Assembly (NCBI GenBank): GCA_913020555.1
Contig: CAJWAC010000001.1
Span: forward strand, 1 to 64,000
Source: an uncultured Polaribacter sp.
GTDB lineage: Bacteria > Bacteroidota > Bacteroidia > Flavobacteriales > Flavobacteriaceae
Direction: 5' to 3'
DNA: 64,000 nucleotides
Shown: positions 17,522 to 26,512 of the stretch, piece by piece
Layout: the number at the start of each line of letters is the position of its first letter
Position numbering within the stretch: the first letter of the stretch is position 1
Made by a program: the position numbers and the translations under genes
Notes under the pieces: generated by a model
Told to the model about the DNA's origin: nothing
The model's input: the letters and a program-made list of their open reading frames with translations, nothing else
Database searches by the model: none

Positions 17522-19399
17522 CTATTTTTGGTTTAGTTCTCTCTGTTTGGTTCTTTCCAATTTACTAATTTCTGTAACCTGTATATTTGTAAATTCTTCT
17601 AGAAGCTTTTTTCTTGTAGCTGAAAATGTTGCTTTATAAATAACTTTCTTTTCATCTTGAGTTAGATTTTTACCTCTTGTCTTTTTTGCGTTAGAAGCAT
17701 ATTTTTGATATAACGTTTTATTTAAAAAAATAACTTTTTGTTCAGGAAATGTCATTTGAGATGCTATAAATTCTGTAATTGTATTTGCTCTTTTTTGAGC
17801 ATACTTATTTTTTGGTTCAGAATTCTCAACCACTTCTTTTTTAATGATTTTCTTTTGATTAATTTGAGATTTAAAATAACGTGCAGCTAATGTTTGAAAT
17901 GTTGCTTTTGTTTTTTGATATTCCTTGTAATCTATTTTATTTTCGGTTTCATAAGGATCATTTTTATAATCATACAATTCTTCACCAAAAATATCCTCTT
18001 TATATATAGGCTCTGTACTTTTTTTATTGTTAATCCATACCGTATAACGTAACTGATTTGTTCTAAAACTATAACCCATCCTTTTTCCTCTAGGATATTG
18101 ACTTACAGCAAATATTTTGGAAGTATTTGCCTCTCCTTTTAAATGCGATTTTAAACTGATGCCATCTAAATTTTCAGGAACTTTGATTTCAGTCAAATCG
18201 CATAATGTTGGAAATAAGTCAACAAATTCAGTTGGGGAAGAAACTTTATTCTTTTCATTTATTCTAGGATCTGAAATAATTAAAGGAGATCGCGTAGCTT
18301 GTTCAAAGTTTGAATGTTTATTCCATAAACTATGATCTCCAAGGTGCCAACCATGATCTCCCCAAAGCACAATAATTGTATTTTTATCTAATCCTTTATT
18401 CTTTAATTTTTCAATAATTTTCCCAATTTGTGCATCTATATAACTTGTTGCTGCATAATAACCATGAATAAGCTTTTTTTGTAGGTTTTTATCTAAATCT
18501 AATAAGCCCGAACTGTTTAATTTATAATTGATACTGGGATCTTTATAACTTTGCATTTCACCCGCTTTATGATAGGCAATGTCTACAGGGTTTTTAGATT
18601 TTTTTTGGTAGGGAGCCAATTCAATTTTATTTTCATCATATAAATCCCAATATTTTTTTGGGGCTACAAATGGTAAATGAGGGCGTTTAAACCCCACTGC
18701 TAAAAAGAAAGGTTTTGAATTATCTATGTTTTCTATAATTTCAATACTTCTGTTTGCAATTGCACCATCTACGTAAGCACCATCTGGTACATCTACATTT
18801 TCGTAAGGAGGTTTATATTGATCTCTAATATATTTATTTAGGTTTTTAACACCTTTTTTTTGTCCTTTTTTTCTTAATTCATAAATTTTATTTTTTATTT
18901 CTTCACTTTGATAAAAACCTAAGGCTGGTTGTGAAAACCCTTCAGGATACGAAAAGCTACTTTCTTTTATGAAAGGAACACTCCAAGAAGGTTGGTCTTT
19001 TTGGTTATCTACACATCGTGGATCAAAAATTTTACCCAAACCAATCGTAGTATATCCTTCATTTTTAAAATGTTGAGGAATTGTAAGTATATCAGGATTC
19101 ACATCTCTCATTTTTGTTTTTAAATCCCATACTTGCGTGTAATCAGGTCTTTTCCCAGTTAAAACACTTGCGCGAGAAGGTCCACAAATGGCTTGCTGTA
19201 CATGGTTGTTTAAAAATGTAGTGCCTTTATCTGCAATAGCATCAATATTCGGTGTGTTTGCAAAATTGTCATTATAAGCACCAAGAGTTGGTTTTAAATC
19301 GTCTACAGCAATAAATAATATATTTGGTTTTTGATTTTCTTGAGCACTTAAATTCACAAAATATAAAAGTAAAAAGGGCAAGAGTATTAATTTCTTCAT
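17522..19399 (-). CDS. Sulfatase, S1 family (iduronate-2-sulfatase-like) with helical C-terminal extension
   Basis: 625 residues and first gene of the six-gene operon. Signal peptide to about residue 20 (NLSAQ). Active-site motif CGPSR with Cys72; metal ligands in IAVDDLKP (from residue 30) and LWGDHGWHLGDHSLW. The catalytic part ends near residue 500, as in the 467-residue paralogue. The remaining 120 or so residues are charged and helical, with FPEQKVIFLNKTLYQKYA and LTQDEKKVIY, resembling the helical repeats of Spy/CpxP-like periplasmic proteins. I have not met this fusion in a sulfatase, and its role is open. The start is supported by the clean signal peptide and the absence of an earlier in-frame Met of equal quality. 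Confidence 0.9.
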   Translation of the reverse strand: MKKLILLPFLLLYFVNLSAQENQKPNILFIAVDDLKPTLGAYNDNFANTPNIDAIADKGTTFLNNHVQQAICGPSRASVLTGKRPDYTQVWDLKTKMRDVNPDILTIPQHFKNEGYTTIGLGKIFDPRCVDNQKDQPSWSVPFIKESSFSYPEGFSQPALGFYQSEEIKNKIYELRKKGQKKGVKNLNKYIRDQYKPPYENVDVPDGAYVDGAIANRSIEIIENIDNSKPFFLAVGFKRPHLPFVAPKKYWDLYDENKIELAPYQKKSKNPVDIAYHKAGEMQSYKDPSINYKLNSSGLLDLDKNLQKKLIHGYYAATSYIDAQIGKIIEKLKNKGLDKNTIIVLWGDHGWHLGDHSLWNKHSNFEQATRSPLIISDPRINEKNKVSSPTEFVDLFPTLCDLTEIKVPENLDGISLKSHLKGEANTSKIFAVSQYPRGKRMGYSFRTNQLRYTVWINNKKSTEPIYKEDIFGEELYDYKNDPYETENKIDYKEYQKTKATFQTLAARYFKSQINQKKIIKKEVVENSEPKNKYAQKRANTITEFIASQMTFPEQKVIFLNKTLYQKYASNAKKTRGKNLTQDEKKVIYKATFSATRKKLLEEFTNIQVTEISKLERTKQRELNQK

Positions 19400-19796
19400 T
19401 GATTTATTATTTAATTTAATCCTTCTAAATAATCAGTGGACGCTTTTTTTTGAAAATTAGCATTTAATAATAGCGGTCATTTTTTTATTAGTATTGTGAT
19501 GAGTCGCAGTTAAAAATCATCGTAATTAAAGCCTCAAACAATTATTATGCATTTATTTAATTAGAAATTGTCTGCACAAATAAAAAAATTTATATGTTTA
19601 AACTATTTAACAAAGTTATCTTTCAGAAAATAGTTTTTTTAAAATTTTTGAGGATAAACCTATAAATTTTGAGGATACCTGTTTTTTAATCTCAACTTTA
19701 AATTCAATAAAGTTATATTTAATTATTAAATTTCTTAGGACGCAAAAATTAAACCTTTAAAAGAAAATATAGTCCAAAAACAAAGTATTAATTAAA
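19400..19796. other. Divergent control region of the xylan locus
   Basis: 397 bases between the sulfatase operon (minus) and the DUF1800 gene (plus). It contains two TTTTGAGGATA direct repeats (annotated separately), a 9-bp inverted repeat AAACTATTT / AAATAGTTT at 19600-19608 and 19628-19636 followed by T, and a TATATTTA box at 19714-19721 that could be the plus-strand -7 element with one mismatch. No reading frame is convincing. Confidence 0.6.
19646..19677 (+). promoter_or_regulatory. Direct repeats TTTTGAGGATA, candidate activator site
   Basis: Two identical 11-mers at 19646-19656 and 19667-19677 are spaced 21 bases start to start, two turns of the helix, so a dimeric regulator could bind both on one face. 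They lie about 37 bases before a possible -7 box of the DUF1800 gene. This is the layout of a site for a HTCS- or AraC-type activator; no such regulator is encoded within the locus. Confidence 0.55.
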
Positions 19797-21188
19797 ATGA
19801 AAATAAGGCATATTCAACATTTATATTGGCGAGCAGGATTTGGCATTAGTTCGCATGAACTAGATGATATAAAATCTAATTCAAAATCTAAGATTGTTTC
19901 GAACTTATTTACTAACTCGGAAAAAATAAACCCTATACAATTAGATCTGTCAGAATTTTTAGAAATTAAAAACAAAACACCTAAACTTCTTAAAAAAGAA
20001 ATGGGTGAAGCTGCTTTTCAAAAATTAAGACAAAAAAGTCAACAAAAAGTAAGATATTTAAATCATACTTGGATAGATAGGTTAACTGAATCAGAAAGTG
20101 TTTTAAGAGAAAAAATGACGCTATTTTGGGCGAATGTATTTGTATGCAGAGATAATAATATATTTCACATTCAACAATACAATAATACTTTACGGAAAAA
20201 TGCTTTAGGTAATTTTAGAGCTTTTGTTAAAGCAATTGCCCGAGAAGCATCTATGAGTAAGTATTTAAATAACAATCAGAATCGCAAAAAAAGTCCTAAC
20301 GAAAATTTTGCAAGAGAAATTATGGAACTTTTTACGTTAGGTATTGGAAATTACACAGAAAATGATATCAAAGAATCCGCTAGAGCCTTTACAGGCTGGG
20401 CCTTTAAAAATGATGGAAGTTATTTTTTAAGAAAAAAGCAACACGATTATAATGAGAAAACTTTCTTTGGAAAAACCGGTAATTTTAATGGAGATGATAT
20501 TATAGATATCATTTTAGAACAAAGACAATGTGCAAAATTTATTTGTACAAAAATTTATAAATATTTTGTGAATCCTGTTGTAGATGATAAAAGGGTAGAA
20601 GAACTTACAACACAATTTTATAAAAATTACGATATTAAAAATTTAATGACAACTATTTTTAGCTCTAAATGGTTTTATAATGAAGAGAATATAGGAGTAA
20701 AAATTAAGTCACCTATTGAGTTGCTCGTTGGCATTCAAAAAATTGTTCCTGTAACTTTTGATAAAAAAAATCAACTAAACTATTTACAGAAAATGATGGG
20801 GCAAGTATTGCTTTATCCTGAAAATGTTTCAGGCTGGAAAGGTAATAAAAACTGGATAGACTCAAATACCTTGATGTTTAGATTAAAATTAGCCTCATTA
20901 ATTTTAAACAACGCAGTGATTAATTTAGAGGAAAAAGGAGCGTTTGAAGATTCTTTTGAAAAGTATTATAAGAATACAAAAAAGAAAAATAGCTATATAA
21001 AAACCACCAAAAATTGGGAAGCATTTGCCAAACAATATGGCGATTTAGATCCACAAAAACTAAAAGAATTACTCATAGTGTCCAAATTAGATGAGGATAC
21101 AGAAATAATGTTAAACCAATTGAAAATTAAGTCGAATAGAGATTATTGCATCCAATTAATGTCTATTCCTGAATATCAACTTTGTTAA
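19797..21188 (+). CDS. DUF1800 family protein
   Basis: 463 residues. The opening HLYWRAGFGISSHEL is the family's characteristic start, and NENFAREIMELFTLGIG followed by SARAFTGW is its most conserved block; VSGWKGNKNWID comes near residue 350. No signal peptide is visible, although DUF1800 genes nearly always travel with a DUF1501 gene, as here, ten bases downstream. The biochemical role of the family is not established as far as I know. Its place at the head of the plus-strand half of a sulfatase-rich xylan locus suggests work on the same polysaccharide, possibly with the DUF1501 protein; this is inference. The first in-frame ATG after an A-rich leader was taken as start. Confidence 0.9.
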   Translation: MKIRHIQHLYWRAGFGISSHELDDIKSNSKSKIVSNLFTNSEKINPIQLDLSEFLEIKNKTPKLLKKEMGEAAFQKLRQKSQQKVRYLNHTWIDRLTESESVLREKMTLFWANVFVCRDNNIFHIQQYNNTLRKNALGNFRAFVKAIAREASMSKYLNNNQNRKKSPNENFAREIMELFTLGIGNYTENDIKESARAFTGWAFKNDGSYFLRKKQHDYNEKTFFGKTGNFNGDDIIDIILEQRQCAKFICTKIYKYFVNPVVDDKRVEELTTQFYKNYDIKNLMTTIFSSKWFYNEENIGVKIKSPIELLVGIQKIVPVTFDKKNQLNYLQKMMGQVLLYPENVSGWKGNKNWIDSNTLMFRLKLASLILNNAVINLEEKGAFEDSFEKYYKNTKKKNSYIKTTKNWEAFAKQYGDLDPQKLKELLIVSKLDEDTEIMLNQLKIKSNRDYCIQLMSIPEYQLC

Positions 21189-21198
21189 ATTTAATACA

Positions 21199-22392
21199 AT
21201 GAAAAGGAGAGATTTTTTAAAACAAAGTACATTAGCGAGTAGCTTATTTTTTGTTCCAAATTTTGTGAAAGCATTCGAAAATATTGCTAAGAACTCACTT
21301 GGATATAAAAGATTAGTAATTGTTCAATTATCTGGTGGTAATGACGGTTTAAACAGTATTATTCCGTACACCAATGATATCTATTATCAAAAAAGACCGA
21401 ATCTTTCTATCAAAAAAAATAATTTGATAAAGGCTACAGATGAACTTGGCTTTCATTCCAGTTTAAAACCATTAAAAAACTTATATGATCAAGGATATTT
21501 ATCAATCATAAATAATGTAGGCTATCCAAACCCCAATAGATCTCATTTTAGATCAACAGATATTTGGCAAACGGCAAGTAATGCTTCAGAATACCTAAAT
21601 ACAGGATGGCTAGGAAGATATATAGAAAAACATTGTAAAATGCCTTATTCCGGAATTGAATTAGATGATAGTTTATCTTTAATAATGAAAGGAAAAACTA
21701 TGAACGGAATTGCAACAAAAAATCCAAGAATTTTATTTGGCAATGCACAAACCCCGTATTTTAAAAAAGTTTTAAACCATCAAAGTGATGCTCATTTAAG
21801 TGAACACAATTTAGGGTATTTATACAAAACTATGATTGATGCAAAATCGTCTGCAAAGTATATTTATGAAACTTCAAAAACTTTTAAAAGCAAGCTTAAT
21901 TATCCTAAAAACCCTTTTGGTAAGCAGTTAAAAACAACCGCAGAATTTATAAATTCAAATTTAAAAAGTAAAGTTTATTACGTTTCTATGGGAGGTTATG
22001 ATACACATGCAAACCAAAAAAACAGACAAAGTACTTTATTAAAAACCTATAGCAAATCTATAGAAGTTTTTGTAGATGATTTAAAACAAAATAACACGTT
22101 TAAAGATACATTAATTGTTACTTTTTCTGAATTTGGAAGACGCGTTCAACAAAATGCAGCTGGAGGTACTGATCATGGTGCAGCCAATAATGTTTTTATT
22201 ATTGGCGAAAATTTAAAAACTCAAGGTTTTTATAACGAAGCTCCAAATCTTTTAAAATTAGACCAAAATAGAGACTTAGTTCACTCTGTAGATTTTAGAT
22301 CAATTTACGCTACAATTTTAGACAAATGGCTACATGTAGATGATGTATCAATCTTAAATAAATCATTCAGTAAGTTAGATTTCATATCTTAA
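21199..22392 (+). CDS. DUF1501 family protein with Tat-type signal
   Basis: 397 residues. The N-terminus MKRRDFLKQSTLASSLFFV fits the Tat consensus RRxFLK, so the protein is probably folded, perhaps with metal, before export. DUF1501 belongs to the alkaline-phosphatase/sulfatase superfamily; candidate metal ligands are in QLSGGNDGLN (near residue 44), GYDTHANQ, SEFGRR and GGTDHGAANNV. It lacks the CxPSR motif of S1 sulfatases, so if it is an esterase it does not use formylglycine. It is encoded ten bases after its usual partner DUF1800. The next gene, xylB, has its own promoter about 40 bases after this stop. Confidence 0.9.
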   Translation: MKRRDFLKQSTLASSLFFVPNFVKAFENIAKNSLGYKRLVIVQLSGGNDGLNSIIPYTNDIYYQKRPNLSIKKNNLIKATDELGFHSSLKPLKNLYDQGYLSIINNVGYPNPNRSHFRSTDIWQTASNASEYLNTGWLGRYIEKHCKMPYSGIELDDSLSLIMKGKTMNGIATKNPRILFGNAQTPYFKKVLNHQSDAHLSEHNLGYLYKTMIDAKSSAKYIYETSKTFKSKLNYPKNPFGKQLKTTAEFINSNLKSKVYYVSMGGYDTHANQKNRQSTLLKTYSKSIEVFVDDLKQNNTFKDTLIVTFSEFGRRVQQNAAGGTDHGAANNVFIIGENLKTQGFYNEAPNLLKLDQNRDLVHSVDFRSIYATILDKWLHVDDVSILNKSFSKLDFIS

Positions 22393-22432
22393 ATGATGCT
22401 TCAAGTTTACTATTAATTGACTCATTTTTAAT

Positions 22433-22462
22433 ATTGTTTTTTTAGATTTTAAAATACATTTG
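22433..22462 (+). promoter_or_regulatory. Predicted promoter of xylB
   Basis: TTG at 22434-22436 and the exact -7 element TACATTTG at 22455-22462 are 18 bases apart, fitting the Bacteroidetes primary sigma-factor pattern. The xylB start lies 30 bases downstream. Confidence 0.6.
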
Positions 22463-22492
22463 ATTGTACTTAAAATTCAAACTAAACAATAA

Positions 22493-23983
22493 ATGAATTA
22501 TTACTTAGGATTAGATATTGGTAGCTCTTCAATTAAAGCAGCTTTAGTAGAAATTTCTACAGGTAAAAGTTTAGGTGTAGTACAAGAACCAAAACAAGAG
22601 ATGTGTATGTTTGCTCAAAAAAATGGCTGGGCAGAACAAAAACCAAATGATTGGTGGTTGTATAGTTGCAATGCTATAAAGCGCTTAAAAAAACAATACA
22701 ACATAAGCAGAACTCAAATTAAAGGAATAGGAATTTCTTATCAAATGCATGGTTTAGTTTTGGTTGATAAAAAAGGAAATCCGTTAAGAAAAAGTATAAT
22801 TTGGTGCGATAGTAGAGCTGTAGAAATTGGTAACAAAGCTTTCACTAATATTGGTGAGGAAAAATGTACTTCGCAAATTTTAAACTCGCCAGCAAATTTT
22901 ACTGCTTCAAAACTAAAATGGGTAAAAGAAAATGAACCTGACATTTACAATCAAGCATACAAGTTTATGTTGCCTGGAGATTATATTGCTTACAGGTTTT
23001 CAAACAAAATAAACACCACTATTTCTGGTTTATCAGAAGGAATTTTTTGGGATTTTAAAAAGGATACAATTGCAGATTTTTTACTTGAAAATTACGATAT
23101 AGACAAAACACTTATCCCTGAAATTGTTGACACTTTTGGCATACAATCTTTAGTTGATGAAAAAGGAGAAAAAGAAAGTGAAATTGCTGCTGGAACTCCA
23201 ATTTATTATAGAGCAGGAGATCAACCAAACAATGCTTTATCTCTTAATGTTTTTAACCCTGGAGAAGTAGCGGCAACTGGTGGTACTTCTGGTGTTTTTT
23301 ATGCTGTTACAGATAATTTGTCTACTAAAGAAAGTTCAAGAGTAAACAATTTTGCTCATGTTAATTATAAAATAGGAGCGGCTAAAAGAATAGGTAAATT
23401 GTTATGTATTAATGGAGCTGGAATTCAATATCGATGGTTATTACATAATTTAGCAGTAAGCTCTTATGAAGAAATGAACAAATTAGCTTCTCAAATTCCA
23501 ATTGGTTCAGATGGAGTTTGCTTAATCCCTTTTGGCAATGGTGCAGAACGCATGCTTAATAATAAAGAAATTGGTACCCGAATTGTAAATATGAACCTCA
23601 ATAATCATCATAAAGGGCATATGTGCAGAGCATCTCTAGAGGGCATTGCTTTTTCTTTTGTTTATGGAATGGAAATTTTAAAATCTGATGGCATAAAAGC
23701 CAAAGTTATAAGAGCTGGGAATGATAATTTATTTCGTTCAGAAATTTTTGCAAATACTGTAGCTACATTAATTCAGCAAGAAATAGAGATCTATAATACT
23801 ACAGGAGCAATTGGTGCTGCAAGAGCGGCAAATCTTCATACTGGAAATTTTGAATCTTTTGGCAAAGCCATCATGGACAATGATCATGTAATGACTTTTA
23901 TGCCTTTTAAAGACCAAAAACCATATCAAGATGCTTACAATAACTGGAAAAAAGAACTTGAATTAATTTTAAATAGTAAATAA
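22493..23983 (+). CDS. xylB: Xylulokinase
   Basis: 496 residues, the normal length of the FGGY kinase family. The N-terminal phosphate loop LGLDIGSSSIKAALV, the substrate segment ISYQMHGLVLVD and the catalytic base Asp243 in RAGDQPNNA are present; EVAATGGTSGVF follows as in xylulokinases. It phosphorylates D-xylulose at O5 in the cytoplasm, feeding the pentose phosphate pathway. Xylose isomerase is the next functional gene. Other FGGY members are possible in principle, but the MHG motif and the xylA neighbour make xylulokinase very likely. A promoter sits just upstream, so it can be expressed apart from DUF1800/DUF1501. Confidence 0.95.
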   Translation: MNYYLGLDIGSSSIKAALVEISTGKSLGVVQEPKQEMCMFAQKNGWAEQKPNDWWLYSCNAIKRLKKQYNISRTQIKGIGISYQMHGLVLVDKKGNPLRKSIIWCDSRAVEIGNKAFTNIGEEKCTSQILNSPANFTASKLKWVKENEPDIYNQAYKFMLPGDYIAYRFSNKINTTISGLSEGIFWDFKKDTIADFLLENYDIDKTLIPEIVDTFGIQSLVDEKGEKESEIAAGTPIYYRAGDQPNNALSLNVFNPGEVAATGGTSGVFYAVTDNLSTKESSRVNNFAHVNYKIGAAKRIGKLLCINGAGIQYRWLLHNLAVSSYEEMNKLASQIPIGSDGVCLIPFGNGAERMLNNKEIGTRIVNMNLNNHHKGHMCRASLEGIAFSFVYGMEILKSDGIKAKVIRAGNDNLFRSEIFANTVATLIQQEIEIYNTTGAIGAARAANLHTGNFESFGKAIMDNDHVMTFMPFKDQKPYQDAYNNWKKELELILNSK

Positions 23984-23985
23984 TG

Positions 23986-24075
23986 TTTGGGCGTTACCTA
24001 AAAAGGTCGGGCTTTACGTTTTAATCTTTTTTTTCGTTCCTCACAAAAAGGATTTCCACTGCAATCCCTAACGCA
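23986..24075. repeat. Structured intergenic element between xylB and xylA
   Basis: About 90 bases with nested pairing. The outer ends TTTG..CGTTA and TAACGCAAA pair across a two-base bulge; inside lie ACCT/AGGT around AAA, AATCTTTTTT/AAAAAGGATT, and GGATT/AATCC. The blocks GGGCGTTACC, GGTCGGGCTTT, TTTCGTTCCTC and CAATCCCTAACGC recall a sequence I know as recurring between genes in many Flavobacteriia genomes. It may be a repeated mobile or RNA-structured element. Only one copy occurs in this window. Confidence 0.7.
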
Positions 24076-24125
24076 AAAGCAGTACTAAAAACAATTACAC
24101 TGTTAAACAATTAAACATTACTAAA

Positions 24126-25442
24126 ATGGCAAATAAAGAATATTTTAAAGGAATTAATAAAATTCAATTTGAAGGAAAGGAGTCCAACAATCCACTAGCC
24201 TTTAAATACTATAATCCAGAACAAATTGTTGCTGGAAAAACAATGAAAGAATGGTTTAAATTTTCTATTGCCTATTGGCATACATTCTGCGGGCAAGGAT
24301 CAGATCCTTTTGGTCCAGGAACTCAAAATTTTGAGTGGGATAAAGCTTCAGATCCAATTCAAGCTGCTAAAGATAAAGCAGATGCAGCTTTTGAATTTAT
24401 TAATAAAATGGGCTTTGATTATTTCTGTTTTCATGATTTTGATTTAATTCAAGAAGCACCAACTTTTGCAGAATCTGAAACAAGATTAAACACAATTACA
24501 GATTATATTAAAGGAAAACAAGCAGAAAATAATGTAAAGTTATTATGGGGAACAGCAAACTGTTTTTCTAACCCTCGTTACATGAATGGCGCTTCTACAA
24601 ATCCTGATTTTAATGTTGTTGCAAGAGCAGGTGCACAAGTAAAATTAGCTTTAGATGCAACTATTAAGTTAGATGGTGAAAACTACGTTTTTTGGGGAGG
24701 TAGAGAAGGCTACATGTCTTTATTAAATACAGATATGGGACGTGAATTAGATCATATGGCACAATTTTTAACAATGGCAAGAGATTATGCAAGATCTCAG
24801 GGTTTTAAAGGAACTTTCTTCATTGAGCCAAAACCTATGGAACCAATGAAACATCAATATGATTTTGATTCTGCTACGGCTATTGGTTTCTTAAAAACCT
24901 ATGGTTTAGAGAAAGATTTTAAAATGAATATTGAAGTAAATCATGCAACTCTTGCACAACACACCATGCAACACGAATTAGCAGTTGCAGCAAAAGCAGG
25001 AATGCTAGGAAGCATTGATGCCAATAGAGGAGATTACCAAAATGGCTGGGATACAGATCAATTTCCAAACAACATTCAAGAAACTACAGAAGCAATGTTA
25101 GTGTTTTTAGCAGCTGGAGGTTTACAAGGTGGTGGTGTTAATTTTGACGCAAAAATTAGAAGAAACTCAACAGATATGGAAGATGTTTTTCATGCGCACA
25201 TTGGCGGTGCAGATACTTTTGCAAGAGCATTAATTACAGCTGATAAAATAATGACATCTTCTGCTTACAATTCTTTAAGAGAAAAAAGATATAGTTCTTT
25301 TGATACAGGAAAAGGAAAAGATTTTGAAATAGGGAAATTAGAACTGACAGACTTATATAATATTGCGCAAGAAAATGGAGAGCTAAAACTTCAGAGTGGT
25401 AAACAAGAGTTATTTGAAAATATTATAAATCAATACATATAA
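24126..25442 (+). CDS. xylA: Xylose isomerase
   Basis: 438 residues, the length of class II xylose isomerases. Catalytic His103 and Asp106 are in FCFHDFDL, the metal-binding Glu234 is in [10 protein letters not shown] and a second cluster in [13 protein letters not shown]; the loop [13 protein letters not shown] and the late segment [15 protein letters not shown] are family hallmarks. It converts D-xylose to D-xylulose in the cytoplasm, immediately before the xylulokinase step. The gene follows the structured element that separates it from xylB, and is followed by remains of a transaldolase gene. The identification is secure. Confidence 0.97.
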   Translation: MANKEYFKGINKIQFEGKESNNPLAFKYYNPEQIVAGKTMKEWFKFSIAYWHTFCGQGSDPFGPGTQNFEWDKASDPIQAAKDKADAAFEFINKMGFDYFCFHDFDLIQEAPTFAESETRLNTITDYIKGKQAENNVKLLWGTANCFSNPRYMNGASTNPDFNVVARAGAQVKLALDATIKLDGENYVFWGGREGYMSLLNTDMGRELDHMAQFLTMARDYARSQGFKGTFFIEPKPMEPMKHQYDFDSATAIGFLKTYGLEKDFKMNIEVNHATLAQHTMQHELAVAAKAGMLGSIDANRGDYQNGWDTDQFPNNIQETTEAMLVFLAAGGLQGGGVNFDAKIRRNSTDMEDVFHAHIGGADTFARALITADKIMTSSAYNSLREKRYSSFDTGKGKDFEIGKLELTDLYNIAQENGELKLQSGKQELFENIINQYI

Positions 25443-25449
25443 TAAGCTT

Positions 25450-25623
25450 TCAATTGAGTAAATTTTACAAAAGCCTCGCTTAGAGGAGGAAAAAAAGTAT
25501 CCAATTATTGGAATATTGCAAAATTAGGTTCTGATGTTATGACTGGACCATTGTCTTAAAAAATACCCTTTAACTGACGGTGGTTTAGCTAAGTTTTTAG
25601 AAGATGACCAAAGAGGAAATTAA
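25450..25623 (+). pseudogene. Remnant of a transaldolase gene
   Basis: Two coding shreds survive. Bases 25509-25556 read WNIAKLGSDVMTGPLS before a stop, and 25561-25620, in another frame, read KYPLTDGGLAKFLEDDQRGN before TAA. Together they match the end of transaldolase/fructose-6-phosphate aldolase-type proteins, whose C-terminus has a GSDVxT-P segment, then HPLTDxGLxKFLxD. About eight codons are lost between the shreds and nearly the whole N-terminal part is missing; AAATTTTAC at 25460-25468 could be a trace of the gene's beginning. In its intact form such a gene would complete the pentose phosphate route after xylA and xylB. The identification is from remembered family motifs. Confidence 0.65.
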
Positions 25624-25636
25624 AATGAAATAAAAG

Positions 25637-26503
25637 ATGATTCATTTAAAAGGTTTTATAAAAATTTTTTTAACCGTATTTTTTGTTTTTGCTTGTAACA
25701 AAGAAGAAGCTGCGGAAGAAATAATAGAAACAGAAACTTCAATACCTTTAGCAACCAAAAACATTACTATTTCTCAGGTAATTGAGGGCGTTGAGCAATT
25801 GCGTTCAGTAATTATTCAAACTCCAAATACAGTGGATGTAAACAAAGATTATCCTGTTGTTTTTGCGTTTCATGGAAGGGGAGGAACCAACAGTAGCTGG
25901 GTAAACAAATTAAGTAAATTTACAAACAGCGGAGAATTTATTGGTATTTATCCTCAAGGCTTTTTAAAATCATGGAATTTAGGTACGGAACCCTCTAAAG
26001 CCGATGACGTTGCTTTTGTGAATTTAATTGTAGAAGAATTAAAAAAATACAGCAATTTAAATTTTGATCAAATGTATGCAATTGGCACATCAAATGGTTC
26101 TGGAATGGTAAATACACTCGCTATAAAAACCAATTATTTTAAAGCCATTGCCCCAATTGTATCTCAATTAATGGAAAGCACTCCATTATTATCCAGTACA
26201 AATCCAATATCCATTTATCAAGTAAATGGTGCATCCGATACAACTATTCCTATTGAAGGAGGCCCAAAATTAGGGCATGTATTTTTAGATGCTCTAGAAA
26301 GCGCAAAATTATGGGCAAATAAATTTAATTGTAATCAACCTCCAGAAATAGAAATGTTGGGAGATGACACAATGTATATTTATAAAGATTGTAATAATAA
26401 CAAAGAAGTTAGATATTTAAGAGTAGAAGAAGGAGAACACAATTTACATTGGGGAAATCCAAATTTATTTGATGATATATGGGCTTTCTTTATGCGTTTT
26501 TAA
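25637..26503 (+). CDS. Lipoprotein esterase, feruloyl-esterase/PHB-depolymerase type
   Basis: 288 residues with a lipoprotein signal (FVFACNK, Cys20) and a short acidic linker. The alpha/beta-hydrolase domain has FAFHGRGGTNSSW near residue 76, IGIYPQG, and the nucleophile Ser152 in GTSNGSG; an Asp in VNGASDTTIP and a His in EGEHNLHWG complete the triad. This resembles the LpqC/feruloyl-esterase group, enzymes that remove aromatic or acetyl esters from xylan side chains. The first ATG after the transaldolase wreck is the only start that keeps the signal peptide. GalM follows after nine bases. Esterase class is seen; the exact ester is inferred. Confidence 0.85.
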   Translation: MIHLKGFIKIFLTVFFVFACNKEEAAEEIIETETSIPLATKNITISQVIEGVEQLRSVIIQTPNTVDVNKDYPVVFAFHGRGGTNSSWVNKLSKFTNSGEFIGIYPQGFLKSWNLGTEPSKADDVAFVNLIVEELKKYSNLNFDQMYAIGTSNGSGMVNTLAIKTNYFKAIAPIVSQLMESTPLLSSTNPISIYQVNGASDTTIPIEGGPKLGHVFLDALESAKLWANKFNCNQPPEIEMLGDDTMYIYKDCNNNKEVRYLRVEEGEHNLHWGNPNLFDDIWAFFMRF

Positions 26504-26512
26504 ATTGTATTC

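Noticed and set aside
23986-24075. Riboswitch or tRNA-like gene upstream of xylA
   Set aside because: The folding does not give a cloverleaf and no known riboswitch core is recognised; a repeat-type element is the better description.
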